Made by a program: the position numbers and the translations under genes | DNA from: Paenibacillus oryzisoli | GTDB taxonomy: Bacteria; Bacillota; Bacilli; Paenibacillales; NBRC-103111 | Direction: 5' to 3' | Length of the DNA: 64,000 nt | Assembly (NCBI RefSeq): GCF_001653565.1 | Contig: NZ_LYPB01000063.1 | Location: forward strand, 62,001-126,000 | The notes under the pieces: model-generated | Seen by the model: only the letters and a program-made list of their open reading frames with translations | Database searches by the model: none | Told to the model about the DNA's origin: nothing | In this document: positions 62,620-64,000 of the stretch, piece after piece | Position numbering within the stretch: the stretch's first letter is position 1 | How the letters are laid out: each line of letters starts with the position of its first letter

Positions 62620-63690
62620 TCAATCCACCAACACGGCTCCGATTCTTATCCAATTTCCTTCAGACTGCGGCTGCTTCTCCTGCAGCACTTTTATCTTAAG
62701 CACATGCTCGCCAGGATCAAGATTATGGTCAAGTATGCAATAACCAGCTCTGGTAAAGTTCAGTGCATGTTTATCCCAACTGGATTGTCTTCGCGCCTTG
62801 CTCCCATCCACGCTCCACTCGATATCACCCGAATCTGGTGCGATTAACCAATATAAACCGATGGATCCGCCTGTAAACTTATACTGGAGTTCCGCGCCCG
62901 GAGTTCCGCATACAAGCATATGCGGATATCTTCTTGCTAGCGAGCTACTGTCCTTCTCCCATGGTTCCTGGAAAAGCTCCCATGCATCAACCAGTCTCCC
63001 CTTGTCACAAGCCCTAGAGGTTACATAATCATCCAACTTCCTTTCCCTCGAACCCGGCGCTATGCATTCTGAAAGAAATCTCTGCATTTCATCAGCATAC
63101 AGCCTATAACCTTTATCCGAAGGATGCACCGCATCGGGCAGAAGTTCTTCCCACGTACTCAAACCGGTTCCAACGTATTGCCATAATTTTTTCCCCAAAT
63201 TAATAGACGGGATTTCATAATAGTCGGCAATTTTTTGATGCAATACGACAGTACGGGGGGCAATATCGAACTCATATGTCTCAGCCATATTCTTGGTTAT
63301 TGTATATACGAATACTAGATCTACATGGGCATTATGGTGCCAAATCTGCCGCACAATTCCTTCCATGGAGCGCAATATCAATTGTTCATCCTTGGCATGA
63401 TCATTAACGGCAAATTCAATGAATACCAAATCAGGCTCTCCCCTCAGAAGATCTGTCCGGCATCTGTAGGCTCCAAGGTCCGAACCGGTACCTCCTATAG
63501 CAGCCTGTATTTCAGCAATTTCGCAATCCGGATAACGCTGTCTGAACCAGGATGTAGTCAATGCCCTCCAACTACTCTTGGATGGTTCGGAAGCGCCGCT
63601 TCCTTCAGTAATCGATCCCCCAAAATATCCTATGGTCAATTTTCTTTTTTCATTAATCGCATGGAATGTATGATATAAAGATTTGTCCAT
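62620..63690 (-). CDS. SGNH/GDSL-family esterase with C-terminal sandwich
   Basis: A 356-residue cytoplasmic protein. GGSITEGSG (Ser about 26) is block I, GGTGSDLG block II, AVND (about 92-95) block III and LPDAVHPSDKG (about 185) the Asp/His block, so the triad is complete. The last 110 residues look like a small beta-sandwich (YKFTGGSIGLYWLIAPDSG). It resembles acetylesterases of pectin and xylan breakdown. GGAGTG lies 12 bases before the ATG, and it is followed closely by the GH29 gene. Confidence 0.85.
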   Translation of the reverse strand: MDKSLYHTFHAINEKRKLTIGYFGGSITEGSGASEPSKSSWRALTTSWFRQRYPDCEIAEIQAAIGGTGSDLGAYRCRTDLLRGEPDLVFIEFAVNDHAKDEQLILRSMEGIVRQIWHHNAHVDLVFVYTITKNMAETYEFDIAPRTVVLHQKIADYYEIPSINLGKKLWQYVGTGLSTWEELLPDAVHPSDKGYRLYADEMQRFLSECIAPGSRERKLDDYVTSRACDKGRLVDAWELFQEPWEKDSSSLARRYPHMLVCGTPGAELQYKFTGGSIGLYWLIAPDSGDIEWSVDGSKARRQSSWDKHALNFTRAGYCILDHNLDPGEHVLKIKVLQEKQPQSEGNWIRIGAVLVD

Positions 63691-63751
63691 TTCTTCTTAT
63701 CACTCCATTCACCACATACATCCCTAGGAAGCCTTTAGGTTTCTAGCCGCA

Positions 63752-64000
63752 TCATGTGGTTTTAATCTTAATAACAATCTTTTTAACATGGCTGGAACCA
63801 TCTAAATGACATTTAACCTTATGACCATCCGCTGGAAAAAAGAAAATGTATAGTCCTGACGTCGCTTTCAATAGCTGTCTGTATTCTCCACTATAAAACT
63901 CACAATCATTGTCAGGATTGTAATCCACTATGCTGGCGAGTTCTTCGACTGGCGCCCAAAATATGCATTCTTGACCCATCAGCGGTACATGCAGATCAAT
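63752..64000 (-). CDS. YhcH/YjgK/YiaL (EbgC)-family protein, C-terminal part
   Basis: 82 codons before a TGA at 63752, entering from beyond the window edge. IDLHVPLMGQECIFWAP, a YxxxxDCEFY-like strand and YIFFFPADGHKVKC match the C-terminal half of the cupin-like YhcH/EbgC family, where the FPxDxHxP-type His binds metal. These proteins are thought to help sugar epimerisation or anomer exchange in uptake pathways. It is probably first in the esterase/GH29 gene group, 61 bases upstream of the SGNH gene. Confidence 0.78.
   Translation of the reverse strand: MDLHVPLMGQECIFWAPVEELASIVDYNPDNDCEFYSGEYRQLLKATSGLYIFFFPADGHKVKCHLDGSSHVKKIVIKIKTT

Noticed and set aside
1-64000. tRNA, rRNA, CRISPR arrays, riboswitches, phage attachment sites
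   Set aside because: None was recognised on either strand when reading by eye; weak structured RNAs could be missed without a covariance search.

Overview
The window reads as chromosome of an endospore-forming, polysaccharide-degrading Firmicute, most like Paenibacillus. This rests on the gene families: three LplA/LplB/LplC-type importers, AraC regulators with membrane sensor domains, YesM/YesN two-component pairs, large modular secreted lyases and hydrolases, and a gerA-type spore germination operon. No rRNA, tRNA, CRISPR array, intact insertion sequence or prophage was seen. Almost everything from 1 to 36.3 kb lies on the minus strand, so operons there read from high to low coordinate.

Region by region. 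(1) 1-12 kb: an LplB-LplC-solute-binding-protein-AraC operon, then separately transcribed genes for a pectate-lyase-like beta-helix protein, a heparinase II/III-like lyase and a truncated secreted protein. (2) 12-18.2 kb: a sensor-AraC gene and a second LplB-LplC-SBP set. (3) 18.3-29.5 kb: a giant modular glycoside hydrolase, a YesM/YesN pair and a MalEFG-like importer, with a decayed gene fragment at the end. (4) 29.8-36.3 kb: a second MalEFG-like importer with its own YesM/YesN pair. (5) 36.6-39.7 kb (plus): a beta-helix glycosidase-like secreted protein with two C-terminal repeats. (6) 39.8-42.4 kb (plus): a TetR regulator, two matching palindromic operators, and an FtsX/LolD-type ABC transporter. 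(7) 42.5-51.3 kb: a mixed operon of amidohydrolase, LplB, LplC, Rieske protein, SBP, sensor-AraC and a frameshifted GH105. (8) 51.6-55.4 kb (plus): gerAB-gerAA-gerAC, convergent with a PAS histidine kinase. (9) 57.7-64 kb: an orphan PhnM-like amidohydrolase, a double-esterase fusion, a GH29 fucosidase, an SGNH esterase and a YhcH/EbgC-family end fragment.

How the parts fit: secreted lyases and hydrolases cut plant cell-wall-type polymers outside the cell. Five ABC importers bring in the oligomers, and all five lack an ATPase gene, so they presumably share an MsmX-type ATPase encoded elsewhere. Cytoplasmic GH105, GH29 and esterases would finish the sugars. Each importer has its own membrane-linked sensor.

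Two regulatory patterns appear to be undescribed. A motif close to TGAWTATAGRCNGTNA stands in the same orientation before six transcription units of the three AraC-controlled clusters. A different 20-base element, identical at 15 positions, stands before the two transcription units of the first YesM/YesN cluster. The most unusual gene set is the Rieske/amidohydrolase operon at 42.5-51.3 kb. Product names come from reading motifs by eye; no database search was run.
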